Position numbers and translations under genes: made by a program
Notes under the pieces: generated by a model
Databases searched by the model: none
Told to the model about the DNA's origin: nothing
What the model saw: only the letters and a program-made list of their open reading frames with translations
In this document: in pieces, positions 20,701 through 34,345 of the stretch
How the letters are laid out: every line of letters starts with the position of its first letter
Numbering within the stretch: position 1 is the stretch's first letter
NCBI RefSeq assembly: GCF_001625215.2
Contig: NC_030384.2
Span: forward strand, 42,628,390-42,692,389
Direction of reading: 5' to 3'
Length of the DNA: 64,000 nucleotides
Source: Daucus carota subsp. sativus
Taxonomy: Eukaryota > Streptophyta > Magnoliopsida > Apiales > Apiaceae

Positions 20701-23256
20701 GCCTGTAGGTGAACCAGAAAGTGGTCTATTTGCAGACCGCCTGAAATTCGCATTTGTTCGATTGCAGATGTAGCTACGATAGGGAGGGAAGGAAACTGTA
20801 GAAGCCCTTCGCAGCGATCCTTATAACCACCAATCAGCGCTGACGGAGTAGCAGGGAACTGCACCAAGCTCTCAGCACATACGTTTCCTTTCCAGGGGCA
20901 ATCGGTTTTGTGTCCTTCATCAAGCAACCGAGCAAACTCTTCCCCAGAACTTTCAGCTATTAAAAATATTTAACAAAACATGCAAAGCCCATTTGTGTCA
21001 TATGTATACAAGCACAGAGACTGCTAACAACTTGTTTATCAGTCTACGTCATATGCAATGCGTAATGAGTACAACCTTCATTAAGAAGTGTACGGTAACT
21101 CTTAATGCAGAAAAATCTTGGCAGTTAATTATCGAAACTACAAATTATGTCTATTTGCATGCATTGTTCGAAAATCACTTTGAAATGGTACGAGTAAGTA
21201 ATCACGTGATAGCCCAATTTGATCCAAACAGAAAGTCATGAGACTTCATTAAATCAATGCAGGAATGGCATTTATGTAATATAGAAAATATTCTGTATCT
21301 AATTCACAAGTAAGCCGGTAGGAGATATAACACACATTCCCCCCCCCCCCCCCCCCCCCAACAAAAAAAAAGAAAAAGAAAAAAAAGAACAAAACCAATA
21401 TCATGCCGAGTAAATTAACAGAATTATTCACCTTCTATTGACTTCCCAGAAGCAGCTGTAAAAAGTTTCAAGTTTGCACCGCAAGACTCGCACTCGATAT
21501 TATCAACATCCCCATTAACCCAGCCTCTTCTGGCACATGCCAAATTACTGGAAGCCTATAAAGAATCATGCTTGCATAAATACAGATTTGTAAAGTCATA
21601 ATAATATATTAAATTTTATAATGAATTGGGTCATCTGCTTATTGAGGTAATTGTTTATTGTAAACTTGCTTTGGAGTGTTACTCGAATATTCTAATTGCT
21701 ATTTTTGTATAGATGAGGCTGTTCAAATAGGTTATTTTATGTTTGGAGGATACCACATAAATTTTAGGTCAATATTTCATTCAATCAACTCCGGCGTATA
21801 AAGACTGGACTTACTGATGTGAGGAAACTTCATTAGATTGAGTGTGCAACTGAAGTTCAAGTAAATTTAACACTGATCCAGTGATCCTGGATTTGATCCA
21901 GCTCACAATCACAGGCACGAGACAATCACAGGCTCTAGACTATTAAAACCTTAAGTGAATAAACAGGATATATGTGAATATTCTTGGTCATCAGAACTAA
22001 AAGTTGGGAATTCCTATTAAGCTGTCATGTATCACCATTGTTTTCCAGATAGCATAATAGGAATATATATATATAATAGTTACTCTCTTGCGGTCTTGCC
22101 TGGGACTTAATTTTACTAGATTCCTTGAGCTAAATTGGGTAATAGAATACAGGAACAAAATTCCAAGACTCCACGTAAAGAAACTTTAAAATTTCTAAAT
22201 TTCAAAAAAGAAACACAGATCCGGTGCTTATGATTTAAAGGGTATGATATATAAGAACTTTCAATCAAAAACATTTCCTAAACTCATTTGCCAAAAAGTC
22301 CCACCTATAACATTGTATTACACTATTACTTGGCATAATCTGCAGTTTTAGCAATCTAGAGACTACTTCCGCGTTGAAAAAATAATATTAAATACACCAT
22401 TATCTTACTTAAAAGATTACAAAAAACTAGGTTAGGTTAAGCACCACAAGAAATAAGAGTGGTTCCAAACCTTGGGCTTTGAAGACCAGCTTGAAGGCTT
22501 AAATGTTGCGAGCCGTTTTAGTAAGTCATTTCTCTCCCATGGTCTGCATGATGACAGTGAATATCCAATGGCTGAACCACCGGCAGTCGTACTCAACGAA
22601 GCCCGCACAGGCTGTGAACCAACATGTGATACTGAATCTGCTTTGGAACCCTGTCCATGGCCTAACCAGTCGGTACTGCCAGCATTTACAGGAATGACAG
22701 GAGATGAAGCTCCTGCAGAACTAAAATCAAAAAAACAGAATTTTAATAGTTTTGCGAAGCAGCGGACAAAACCCTAGGTGCTTAACACAAAACTACATAT
22801 CAATCTAAATTCCAGAAAATATGTAATTTCTTCAACAGTAATTGACGTACTACAAATAGCAACACATTCCACGGATGAAATTGGTTAAATTATGGCTATC
22901 ACCAAGGTTTCTTGAATAATAAGCTGTAACAAAGATTTGATTTTTATACATATAACAAGAAGGGGCCACCTTAATTAAAAACCCAAGATTATAAGAATAT
23001 AAAACAACAAAATCAAGAACTTTACAGATCTGCAAAGTCCGAAATACAATCAAGAAACCAAAAAAGCAATGATTTTGGCACAAGTTAAAGACTAAAACCC
23101 CATTAACAAACATCAATACACATATATTAATAAGTGAGTATACAAAATTGAAGTGGGTATGGGGAAATACCTGGCAGCAGGGGTAGGAGGTGAAGAAGAA
23201 GATTTAGCCGGAGCCATTAATAGATCTCCTCCTCCACTTGAGCTCATCTCGTTCAT
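17764..23256 (-). CDS. ILP1: C3HC zinc-finger (NIPA/ILP1-like) nuclear protein
   Basis: Seven exons on the minus strand, 23256-23171, 22720-22471, 21555-21432, 20956-20595, 20523-18750, 18528-18281 and 17835-17764, give about 971 residues. The zf-C3HC module is formed by Cys134-Cys137, His169 and Cys173 (with CARRGWVNG before it and DCPWKGNVC at its end), split by introns. A second BIR-like zinc block (Rsm1-like) has CSLCGATV early in exon 5 and FDPIKHHSYFCPW (Cys890) in exon 6. The region between is long, acidic and low in conservation, as in NIPA relatives. Arabidopsis homologues are annotated as IAP-like protein 1. NIPA-type proteins are nuclear, and their plant role (a nuclear-pore basket or defence link) is from the literature, not visible here. 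Met at 23256 is the first in-frame ATG found; a second ATG at codon 4 is also possible. The last exon uses an acceptor at a SINE junction. Confidence 0.9.
17825..17837. repeat. SINE target-site duplication, exon-side copy
   Basis: AAATGATCAGCCT, repeated with a single-base indel and one or two changes as AAATGATACAGCTT at 17952-17965. It covers the first bases of ILP1 exon 7 and its acceptor. Confidence 0.55.
17838..17951 (+). mobile_element. tRNA-derived SINE
   Basis: About 114 bp with an RNA polymerase III internal promoter: an A-box-like TGGTCAGATGG (from 17846) and a B-box-like GGTTCGAATCT (from 17889), about 30 bp apart, and an 11-A tail. Flanked by a 12-14 bp imperfect duplication. It lies in the opposite orientation to ILP1, across the 3' end of its last intron. 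It is too short and has too poor a cloverleaf to be a tRNA gene. Confidence 0.75.
21339..21359. repeat. Poly-C tract in ILP1 intron 3
   Basis: Twenty-one consecutive C, followed by an A-rich run. On the gene's strand it is a G21 run inside the intron between exons 3 and 4, so it does not change the protein. Its length may be inexact because of sequencing. Confidence 0.85.
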
Positions 23257-24351
23257 ATCTCGATCCTTATATCTATTTGTACAATACTGCTACTGTAGTG
23301 TGTGACTCTGTGTAGTCTCTATCTCAGAACTAAAATTACTCGCATATGCCTCACACTGTGTCTGCTGCTCTCTAACGCACTCGTAAAAAAGCAAGTCATA
23401 CGTTGTATACATACTCAAAGTGGCATTTTCGTAGGTAGTGGTTTGGTAATTGCTAGTACTTTATCTGTTTATCAAAATATAAATGTACAAAAATCATCAT
23501 TATATATTAACTTACTTTATTCATCGGTACCTAAACTTTAATTATTGGGGAGGGGGGGATTATCGGTGTGGATTATGGATTAATAATTTAGATTTAAATT
23601 AATAATATATATATAAATAAATATGTAAATTTAATTTAATATGTCAATATATTTATAATACTAATATTATAACAAAAAAAATATTCAGCTATTTTAAATT
23701 ATGATAAAAATTTTGCATATAATATCATATGAAGATGTTAACATTAACATTGTGTTTCACAAATTTCTTTTTTTGAAAGGAAGAAAATATTCTTATTAAT
23801 TTATTTGATTGATGTTTTCTCAAAAAGTAAGTTTTTGATATATGTCCGAACAAAAAAAATCCTTATCTATATTCAAACCTTTTTTGGTGAGAAATTATAA
23901 TTAATCTTTCACTATACAATGTATTTTCTTATAAGAAAAAATATGAAAAAAAATTAATCTGAAAAACACTCTCTGCTTTTACCGAATACCTCCTCATTCT
24001 TGATTTTAAACTTCACCCATCCCCTTTTTATTTTCTTATCCGCTGCAAGAAACTCGCAATTCCAATATCTCAAAGGTCAGGTTTTTACTCTTCAATCTTC
24101 TCAATTTTAACTCCTACTCAATGGCTGTGTGTTTTTAGAGTTATATTTGTGTCACTTAATCTACCGTGAAAAAATTCAGTTTCTGTGATGTGCCCCATGT
24201 ATTTGCTTGTTGAATTTAAGGCCAGTGTCATGGGATCATTCATAACACCGGATTGATAAGTATGTTTGTCATCTGATTAAGAACAGAGTGCAGTATTTAT
24301 GTTCTGGCATTTGCATTGTTAAATTACTAGTCGGTGAAAGCTGATGTTGGA
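23257..24351. promoter_or_regulatory. Divergent promoter region of ILP1 and FUG1
   Basis: 1.1 kb lies between the two start codons, so the genes may share a bidirectional promoter. The centre (23560-23980) is very AT-rich. On the FUG1 side a probable 5' UTR intron runs from a donor near 24075 (caaag/gtcagg) to an acceptor near 24330 (ttactag/tcggtg). No clear TATA box was recognised, as is usual for housekeeping genes. Confidence 0.4.
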
Positions 24352-27300
24352 ATGTTATTTAGTGTTAATATGAGTTCTATTGCTTCATTAGCTAGTTTAG
24401 GATGTACTTGTTCTTCTGCCCAATTTGAGGGCTCCCTTTCGTTTTCTAGTCGTATTTGCTTTTCTAGAAATTCTTGTAGTTTTCGGGAAGTAAGGTTTGG
24501 GAAGAAATGGAGGTATGAGTGTATTTGTAAATGTTCGATCACCACTGAGTGCATTGCTCAAGAGAATTCGGTATCGCTTGATACTACATTTAGAGGTAGT
24601 AATGTGGATGAAAGTGATCTCGTTAGGAATGCATCGCCTAGACATGTATTAGAATCTGGGCCTAAGGCTGAGCTCCTTTTGGGCATCAATGGTGTGAAGT
24701 GGGACCGTTTAAAACCTAATTGGGAGGATGAGAAGTTAAAAGTTGAAGAAGAAGAGAGAAATATGGTGATTGAGTCTCTTGGAGAGGTACTAGAGAAGGC
24801 TGAGAAGCTAGAAACAAGTAAGAAAGCTGTCACATCAGCTAGAAGGCCACCAACATTTACAGGCGCCAACCAGAGAAATGCACCGGTTACTCGTAGAACA
24901 GTTAAAAAGTCAAAGACTTTAAAGAGTGTGTGGCGAAAGGGAAACCCAGTCGCCACAGTTATAAAGGTGGTTAAAAAACAACCAAAGAATGGGGATGTTG
25001 ACAAAGGAGAAATAATTACAAAAACAGTCGTGAGGGTTGAGTCACCACTTGCTGCTCCTTTTAGACCAGATCAATCGTCTTTAAAAGTCCAACCAGAACT
25101 GCAAGTGAGACCATCTGCAGCTCCAAAGCCGATAATTGAGAGACCCATTTTGAAAGATGGTGCAGCAACAGCGTTATCAGCTGTTGGAGCCACCTCCGCT
25201 GCAACAACAAAAGAACACAAGCCAATATTGATTGACAGGTTTGCGTCTAAGAAGTCTGCAGTAGATCCTTTGATTGCAGAATCTGTATTGGCACCTCCCA
25301 AACCTAAAAAAGCTTCTTCGTCTGGGAGGTTCAGGGATGACTTCAGTAGAAAAACTGGTCTATCTGGAGGATCACGTAGGCGTATGGCTAAGAATGATAT
25401 TCCTGATGAGGAGGCATCAGAACTTGATGGTTTTATTCATGGTGTTGTTACATCAAGGAAAGGCAGGAAATGGAGCAAGGCGAGTAGGAAAGCAGCTAGA
25501 CTTCAGGCAGCTAGAGATGCCGAACCAGTGAAAGCTGAAATTTTGGAGGTAGAGGAAGATGGTATGTTGACCATGGAGTTAGCCTACAACTTGGCTGTCA
25601 GTGAAGGTGAAATTCTTGGGTTTTTGTACTCGAAGGGGATTAAGCCTGACGGTGTGCAGACTCTTGACAAAGACATTGTGAAAATGGTCTGCAAAGAGTA
25701 TGATGTAGAAGTAATTGATGCTGCTCCAATTAGAGTGGAGGAAATGGCAAAAAGGAAGGAAATTTTGGATGAAGATGACCTGGACAAATTAGAACAGAGA
25801 CCTCCAGTGCTCACTATAATGGGCCATGTAGATCATGGAAAGGTAGATAACTCGGCTCTATTCTATCATAAACTCTGTCTGTTACTAATTTGTAGTTAAG
25901 TTTTTGCTATATGGCATATGTTGATACGTTTTGATGTTGTACATTGGCAGACAACTTTGTTGGATCATATTCGAAATACCAAGGTATATTGTGTTGTATC
26001 TTTGTCATTATGATATTTGAATTGCATGTAAATCCATTGGCTTTCTTAGACACCAATGCACCCGCTAAAAGTTGGGAATAGTAGAATATATATATTTTAT
26101 CTTACCTAATGCTGTGTAACTTGTAATAATAACTAAGGCGATGTTCTGAGTGTTCTACAGTTTTATCTTACCTATTGCTGTGTAACTTGTATAATAACTA
26201 AGGAGATGTTCTGAGTGTTCTACAGTTGTCCACTTTTAAAGTTTGACTGCCATTTACAGGTTGCGGCCTCTGAAGCTGGAGGTATTACTCAAAGAATTGG
26301 TGCTTATAAGGTTCAAGTGCCAATTGACGGAGGGTTTCAACCATGTGTATTTTTAGATACTCCTGGACATGAGGTATTATGTCATTTCTGTTTTAGGCTT
26401 TATTGAAAAAGAAATTATTAATTTAGTTATAACAGTAAGTAGTCTCACTCTCCTAGAGATGCTATATGTTTTTGTTGCTCCCGTAGGCATTTGGGGCAAT
26501 GAGAGCCCGTGGAGCCAGGGTCACAGACATTGCTATAATTGTAGTTGCAGCTGATGATGGGATTCGCCCCCAAACAAATGAGGCCATAGCTCATGCCAAA
26601 GCAGCAGGAGTGCCAATCGTGGTTGCCATTAACAAGGTAATTTCTTCTTTTCCCGGGCATCTTACATGTCGCAATTAGCTTTCTGTCAGTATCTCAACGT
26701 CGCACACATTTTTTTTATATACACACACCTCCATCTTCCCTCCAGATTGATAAAGATGGCGCTAATCCGGAGCGGGTGATGCAAGAGCTTTCCTCAATTG
26801 GTATGATTCCAGAAGACTGGGGTGGTGATATCCCAATGGTTCAAGTATGTAAAATGGAACATATAATAGAATTGAATTATCTGGTGACATTATTATATGT
26901 CTTCTAATTAAAATTTTAGTTTTGGGCTTTCACTTGAATAGATCAGTGCTCTTAAAGGAGATAACGTGGATGACCTTCTGGAAACTGTAATGCTTGTCGC
27001 GGAGGTAAGTTGCTTGTTTTTCATTCCAAATCTTGTTCCAAGCTGCTTTAGATCTACTTCATACGCAATGATTTCTGGTATCAGCAAATTAATCGTCTCC
27101 TGGCTGTATTATATCTGTGAAGGCCTTTGAACTAGGCTAGGTGCTAACATATTATTTACTCAATGTATTAGAAAAGATTAAAGGAATGCCCCTGCTCTTA
27201 TGGCCTCTAATAATTTCTTACTTTCTAAGAAATATATGCATTCTAAATTCTGTTTCATTGTCATTCTAGTTGCAAGAATTGAAGGCTAATCCTCACAGAA

Positions 27301-28113
27301 ATGCCAAAGGCACAGTTGTTGAGGCTGGTCTTGATAAATGTAAAGGACCAGTAGCTACATTCATTGTGCAGAATGGCACACTCAAAAAAGGAGATATAAT
27401 AGTGTCTGGCGAAGCTTTTGGAAAGGTAAACCTTCTTGGATGGAAACATGATCCCTTTTTCCACCTAGGATGAAAAAGTATTTATATGGTTATTTTACAC
27501 CGAGCCTATCTAGAAGTGCTTTGTCAATTTGTATTTGTTCAGGTTCGGGCATTATATGATGATGGTGGAAAGCTAGTCAGTGAAGCTGGTCCCTCCTTTC
27601 CAATACAGGTTCGTAATCTGGATACTGCAACTTCTGTTTTTCCCCACTACATTTAAAATGATATTTCATGTTATTTACAGTCTGGAGAAAGATATGGGAA
27701 ATTATGAGCTGGATCTGCTTTTAAATAGCAGTCTTCTATGTATTTTTATTCTTTCTGTTATTTTTTTTGTAACTGTTTGAGAAGCTGAGCTGTGTTGGGT
27801 AGTTTAGGTGTCCCCTGAATGCAAAACACGAACAATAGCTTTAGATCTTCATAGAAGCATAACAATAGCAATTAGTTTGTGTGTACGTCTTATTTTAAGT
27901 ATGTTAAAATCTTTTTCTGTATGTAATAGGATCCTCTTTCTATAGTTGCCAAGCTCAATTGCTCATTGATATGAGAGCCTCTAACTTCAAATGGCCATGC
28001 AAAGAGCTCTTCATTAGAGATCCGGTCGCATACATTAAACATACCCAGTTTATCCTGCTCGTAGAGCAGTGTCTCCGGAGGGTAAGATGTACACAGACCT
28101 TCTACTCCTAAAG

Positions 28114-28149
<36 letters not shown>

Positions 28150-30844
28150 AAAGTTCCCGTCACATGTTTTAATGATGTTGCAGTTTATCTATCTTGCTAT
28201 AGCATTCATATATGTGAATGGATATTTTCCTACGCACTTGTTTATAATTAGCATACATCTCCAGGTCATTGGATTAAATAATGTTCCATTTGCTGGTGAT
28301 GAGTTTGAGGTTGTTGGTGCCCTTGATATTGCACGGGAAAGGGCAGAGTCAAGAGCTGATTCAATACGACTTGAACGCATTTCAGCTAAAGCTGGAGATG
28401 GAAAGGTTACACTTTCGTCCTTTGCTTCCGCCGTTTCATCAAGAACGCATACTGGGTTAGATCTGCACCAACTGGTTATCATAATGAAGGTTGATCTTCA
28501 GGTAAGCATGACAAATTTATTCTGAAACATATGATGATGCGTTTAGTTGGGATGGAGTTAAAAAGCTTGTATATGTATCAAAGTTAAAATAGAATTGCTG
28601 CCTCTCATCATAGACAGAGTACACTTAACTAATTTTTTTTATTTTTTTGAAGTAAACTACATTTAGCTATTTGTATTCAACTTATGGCTAAGGGAATCTT
28701 AAAATTATTTGCATCCCAGAAAAATGTTAACTTGCGCTTTTGTCAAAAGAGGTAATGAAAGCATCAATTGAGAGACTTGAAAGCATATACATAAACAATG
28801 CATGCATCAAAAAAGTCAATAATCAAGTATTGATGTTATTTGCCGACTAAGGGAGTATCTTTTTACCTCATCATCATTTTGTTACTCGGAGACATAGAAC
28901 CACTTTGAGGCAAGGACACCACTGATCTTTTTAGAGATTGGAGGGATGCACTTGTTTGAATGTTATTTTATATTATCTTCTTTATCAGCAAAGTTAATTG
29001 TAAGATCGATTTTAAAAGGATAATAAACTTGAAGAATATACTTGCTTAATATTACTTGCATTTGAAGCAAATTAACCTGCATATAGTTTTAACCGAATGC
29101 ATGTTGTGTTTTATATTCCATTTTTTTTCTTTTATCATTTTTAATTAATTTGGGTTGTGTCAAATTTGTCTAGGGATCTACTGAGGCCATCACACAGGCA
29201 CTACAGGTGCTTCCCCAAGATAATGTCACTATTAAGTTCCTCCTGCAAGCAACTGGAGATATCAGCAAGAGCGATGTTGATCTTGCAGTCGCCAGTAAAG
29301 CAATTTGTTTTGGATTTAATGTCAGAGCAGCAGGTTCTGTGAAGAGCTATGCTGACAATAAAGGAGTTGAGATCCGACTGTACAAAGTTATATATGAACT
29401 CGTTGACAACGTGCGAACTGCAATGGAGGGACTCTTGGACACTGTTGAGGTATATATACATTATATAAAGTTTGAATTCCTTCGTCCTCCTTTCTGAGAG
29501 GTTTAATAAAGTGTGCAATTATTGTGTACTTCTTGTTGTATGTTCTGGCCTTTAATTGTGGTAGTAATACGTTCATAACTACTTTTCTTTTACCTTAACA
29601 GGATCAGATACCAATTGGTTCAGTAGAAGTACGAGCTGTATTCAGCGGTGGTAGTGGTCGTTTTGCTGGATGTATGGTAACAGAAGGAAAAGTAGCGAAA
29701 GATTGTGGAATTCGGGTTTGTAGAAAGGGTAAAACAGTCATCGTTGGAGCTCTCAACTCCTTGAGACGGATTAAGGAGACTGTCAGAGAGGTACGCTTGT
29801 AAAATCTATTTAAGTTTGCCCTTTTGTTCTTTTCATTTTTTAAGCATGATTAATGACACTACTAGGTCTGCAATTTCTTTGCTCTAGAATTACATAAAAA
29901 TAAATAAATTAAATACGGTGGTTTATTAGCCCGCCTTGCAGTATATCTTGAATCTGTTCTTACTTTTAGTTCCATCTTTAAGATACTGTATAGCAGCAGT
30001 CTATAATTTATAAAAAATTCAGCATCCTATAATTTTAGGAAAATTTCAGTTGCTAATATCCCCCTCCCTCCCGCTGTTCCGCACCTTGTAATGGGTGCTG
30101 TATACCATTAAGATTGTCTGGTTTCTATATGTTTTGTGAACTATCAACTTAATTTTTTCAGTTACATTTGAAACTCCTCTCCAGTTAATAATACTTCAGA
30201 CGCAGGCAATTGTTATGCTTTGTAAATGGATAGCAGCAACTTTCTGGATTTCATTTTTTTTCTCAGTTCCTCAAATAAGTTGTAGACTATGCACTTGTTC
30301 AATTTGTATCTTCAGCTTAAACTGATACTGTGTGATAGCCAGAAGTCAAGGAATGCACTTAAAAATGTTCAACATTAAATATAATATTATGCCTCTGCCA
30401 GTTGTGGTTACTGCTATTTCATTTTAATTTGATGCCATTGCCTTCTAATTCATCACCTATATTGCATTATTTCCTTGGTTGTGTTTTAAATTTTGTGTTT
30501 TGTAGTGTGCACAAACATTAACATCTTATTCATTATTTAATAAAATGAAAAAGCTAGTGTTCTTAACAAGAGTTGAATAATAATGTTGATATATTTCGTT
30601 TCTACTGTGATGCACAATGCTTGAATTTCTCAACTTTTGGTGTTTAGTTTAATGAGTGCTACTTAATCGCCAACTTGGACAGGTAAGTGCCGGGTTAGAG
30701 TGTGGCATTGGAATTGATGGCTTTAACGATTGGGAGGCTGGAGACACTCTGGAGGCTTTCAACACAGTACAGAAGCACCGAACACTTGAAGAGGCATCAG
30801 CGTCAATGGCAACAGTGCTTGAAGAACTAGGAATTGAGGGATAA
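24352..30844 (+). CDS. FUG1: Chloroplast translation initiation factor IF-2
   Basis: GTPase that delivers initiator fMet-tRNA to chloroplast ribosomes. Twelve exons: 24352-25842, 25951-25983, 26260-26373, 26487-26636, 26746-26844, 26942-27004, 27270-27425, 27543-27608, 28265-28501, 29174-29449, 29602-29790, 30683-30844. All phase-0 joins; total about 1011 residues, close to the plant cpIF2 length. The N-terminus ([17 protein letters not shown]) fits a transit peptide. A long basic N-domain follows, then the G domain with G1 GHVDHGKTT, G3 DTPGHE, G4 NKID and G5 SALKGD, then the IF2 beta-barrel and C-terminal domains ([15 protein letters not shown], ending LEELGIEG). Introns cut G1 between K and T and G4 between K and I. 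The start at 24352 was chosen by match to the plant family; ATG at 24370 is the alternative. Confidence 0.96.
26096..26225. repeat. 65-bp tandem duplication in FUG1 intron 2
   Basis: Two adjacent copies (26096-26160 and 26161-26225) share 'ttttatcttacct', 'tgctgtgtaacttgta' and end in 'gatgttctgagtgttctacag'. The duplicated end looks like a 3' splice site (ctacag), but the true acceptor lies later at 26259. Confidence 0.8.
28118..28143. repeat. (AG)n microsatellite in FUG1 intron 8
   Basis: About 13 AG units, just after the dispersed motif GGAGGGTAAGATGTACACAG at 28077-28096, which also occurs in a UBP25 intron. Confidence 0.8.
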
Positions 30845-31669
30845 CATCAAAGCACAATATATTACTTGTCCCGAAAAATGACCCTTCGTAGGTAAATTGT
30901 TCAATGCTATCTGTGTTGTAAATATTGATGGGTGTTAGATTGAAGCTCCTTCCTAATAAACCTTTTATTGAAAAAAGTTAGATAAAAAAAAAAAAGGGAC
31001 ACGGCGCAATGACAAAGCCGTTGCATAAAACATGAAAACAAACCAAAGGAATTATTTTTTAAAAAAAATCTAATGGTTTCTACAAGAAAATATTAATCTA
31101 ACGGTCGTTATATTCACATGTTTTGTGCGTGCAAAAAGTAATTGGTCCTATTGAGTTGGTTTCACGTTTATTGTCCTTCATTGTTTATTCATTCCTGTGT
31201 TGGCTATTTCTACTTGAACTCTACAAAAGCCAACGTGTTTGATATGATCAGTGTAAAAAAATCCATCCATGCAACATAGCCTGTTTATCTACGTTTCAAG
31301 TCATGGACTTAAAAGCTGTTTTTTATTTTAAAACTGAAAAATATTTGTTTGTGCAATATGTGAATAATTGACTTAAAATAAAAAATAAGTCTAAAACTGA
31401 TCTAAAATTAAAAGTTAGTTTGAGATAGTAACTTAACATTTTTATAATTCTTTTATATACAAAAATTACTTGAAAACATATTATTATAATAATTATTATT
31501 ATTACTGTTACAACATTACAACTAAGAAGACACAATCAAGTATCTCCTTCCCAAGGAAACTAGACAAGAAGGTAACACAAACAAAAGCAAAGGAACTCGC
31601 ACCATACTTGCAACCAACCAAAACACTCGAAATCATAAATCAACTTGCATACTTCTTAGGACCACTGAT
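30845..31669. other. Intergenic between FUG1 and the first GST gene
   Basis: Convergent 3' flanks. Apart from a partial GTTTGG-type repeat remnant around 31280-31440 and AT-rich DNA, nothing is seen. Confidence 0.5.
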
Positions 31670-32619
<950 letters not shown>

Positions 32620-32693
32620 TCAAGAGATAATGATAATGCAATAATTGATGAATGCAATAGTGTAGTGAGATGCAATGATGCATGGGATAGGTG

Positions 32694-32702
32694 TATTTAT
32701 AG
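32694..32702 (-). promoter_or_regulatory. TATA box of the first GSTU gene
   Basis: CTATAAATA on the minus strand, about 100 bp upstream of the start codon at 32595. Confidence 0.6.
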
Positions 32703-33311
32703 AGACCGTTCGAGCCATATCTCTGTAGATTTTTTATTTATTCTAGAGTTTTAGTAGTGAACCAGGGTCAATTTTGGGTACAACTACAATCTTCTGGGAC
32801 CTTCGTTGGATTTGCGTCATGTCAAAGGGAATTAAAGGGTTCACACGATTTTTATTCAACTATCTTTAATTGTATTAAAATTATTTTAATTACTTTTAAT
32901 CTGCACATGAAAATAAGAGTTAACCTATTTTATCACATTTTTACAAGGGCAAAATTACATGAATTCGGATATAATATATAAACTTCATGATAATATTAAT
33001 TATCAACAGGTTTTATCAGATGAATGATTTAATACCAAATTTATAATGTATTAAATATTATAATATTATATAATAAAGAATTAACTTATTTTAAAATTTC
33101 CTCTTTTTATTATATGTGCGATTGTTTTATATCAATAGTGTGAAAGATAAAACATGAAAGCCCGAACATGTACAAATACAATTATTCGTATGGAGATAAG
33201 GACGCATACTGCCATACTGTCGGTCGGTGGGCTTGGCTTTGGTAATTTTCTCATTTTTTTTTTTCTGATAGACGCTTTGGTTACCAACTGCTGTGGGCAG
33301 TGGGATAGCAG

Positions 33312-34345
33312 TAGGGATGGGCGGCTGGGCATTTCAAGGGGAGTGTTATTCTCGTTCTCGATCTCAAATTCAAAAATCATCCCCGATTCTGACCCGAATA
33401 TCAAAAGGAGATTTTTTTTTCCTCCCCAATCCCGGCCCGGACAGGGATCCCCGTGACATTCGCAGAAAGAAAATTTTTTATAAAAAAATAATAATTTATT
33501 ATATATAATATACTTTTCAATAAAAAAATAAAATACTAACTCCTAATATACTAATAAAATGATATTATCTCATATTTTCAAAATCAAACCATATTAAAAT
33601 TGATTTATAATATAAATTAAAGACGATTTTAAAATTTTAAAATATATTATATTACAATATAATTATGATCCACCAAACAAATTGTTTTTAAATTTTATTA
33701 ATATTATAAAATATATCTTTTTTTAATAATTTATTTAGTATAATATATATAAATATATTATTATTATCTATATATACAATCAGGGTCGGGGATCGGAGGC
33801 TGGGAGACACGAATCCCCGCCCCGAATAGAGATCCCCGCGACATTCGGAGAAATTTTTTTTTATAAAAAAAATAATGACTTTATAATATATAATATAATT
33901 TTCAATAAAAAATAAATTACTAACTCCTAATATACTAATAAAATGATATTATCTCATATTTTCAATATCAAACCATATTAAAATTAATTTATAATATAAA
34001 TAAAAGACCATTTTATAATTTTAAAATATATTATATTACAATATAATTATGATCAACCAATAAAAATAACAAATTGTTTTTAAATTTTATTAATATTATA
34101 AAATATATCTATTTTTAATAATTTATTTAGTATAATATATATAAATATATTTATTATTATTTATATATACATTCAGGGTCGGGGATCGGAGGCGGAGAGA
34201 CACGAATCCACGGCCCGGCCCCGATCCCGAATTTTTTTTCAGAACTTTCCTCATTTCTGCTCCTAAAAAATTTCCCATATTTTCAACCCGAACGAGACGG
34301 GGATTGGGTCGGGATCGAGCGGGACGAGATGAATACTCATCCCTG
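33312..34345. mobile_element. Non-autonomous hAT-like element
   Basis: 1034 bp. The left terminus is TAGGGATG and the right terminus, reverse-complemented, is CAGGGATG. The flanks are GATAGCAG (33304-33311) and GACAGCAG (34346-34353), an 8-bp target-site duplication with one mismatch, as expected for hAT. The interior has GC-rich ends and an internal tandem duplication (period about 385-394 bp). No transposase is encoded. Confidence 0.65.
33446..34190. repeat. Internal tandem duplication, period about 385-394 bp
   Basis: The marker GATCCCCG occurs at 33446 and 33831, and the end marker CAGGGTCGGGGATCGGAGG at 33780 and 34174. Between them the AT-rich sequences ('actaactcctaatatac', 'tgatattatctcatattttc') match closely. 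Confidence 0.8.
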
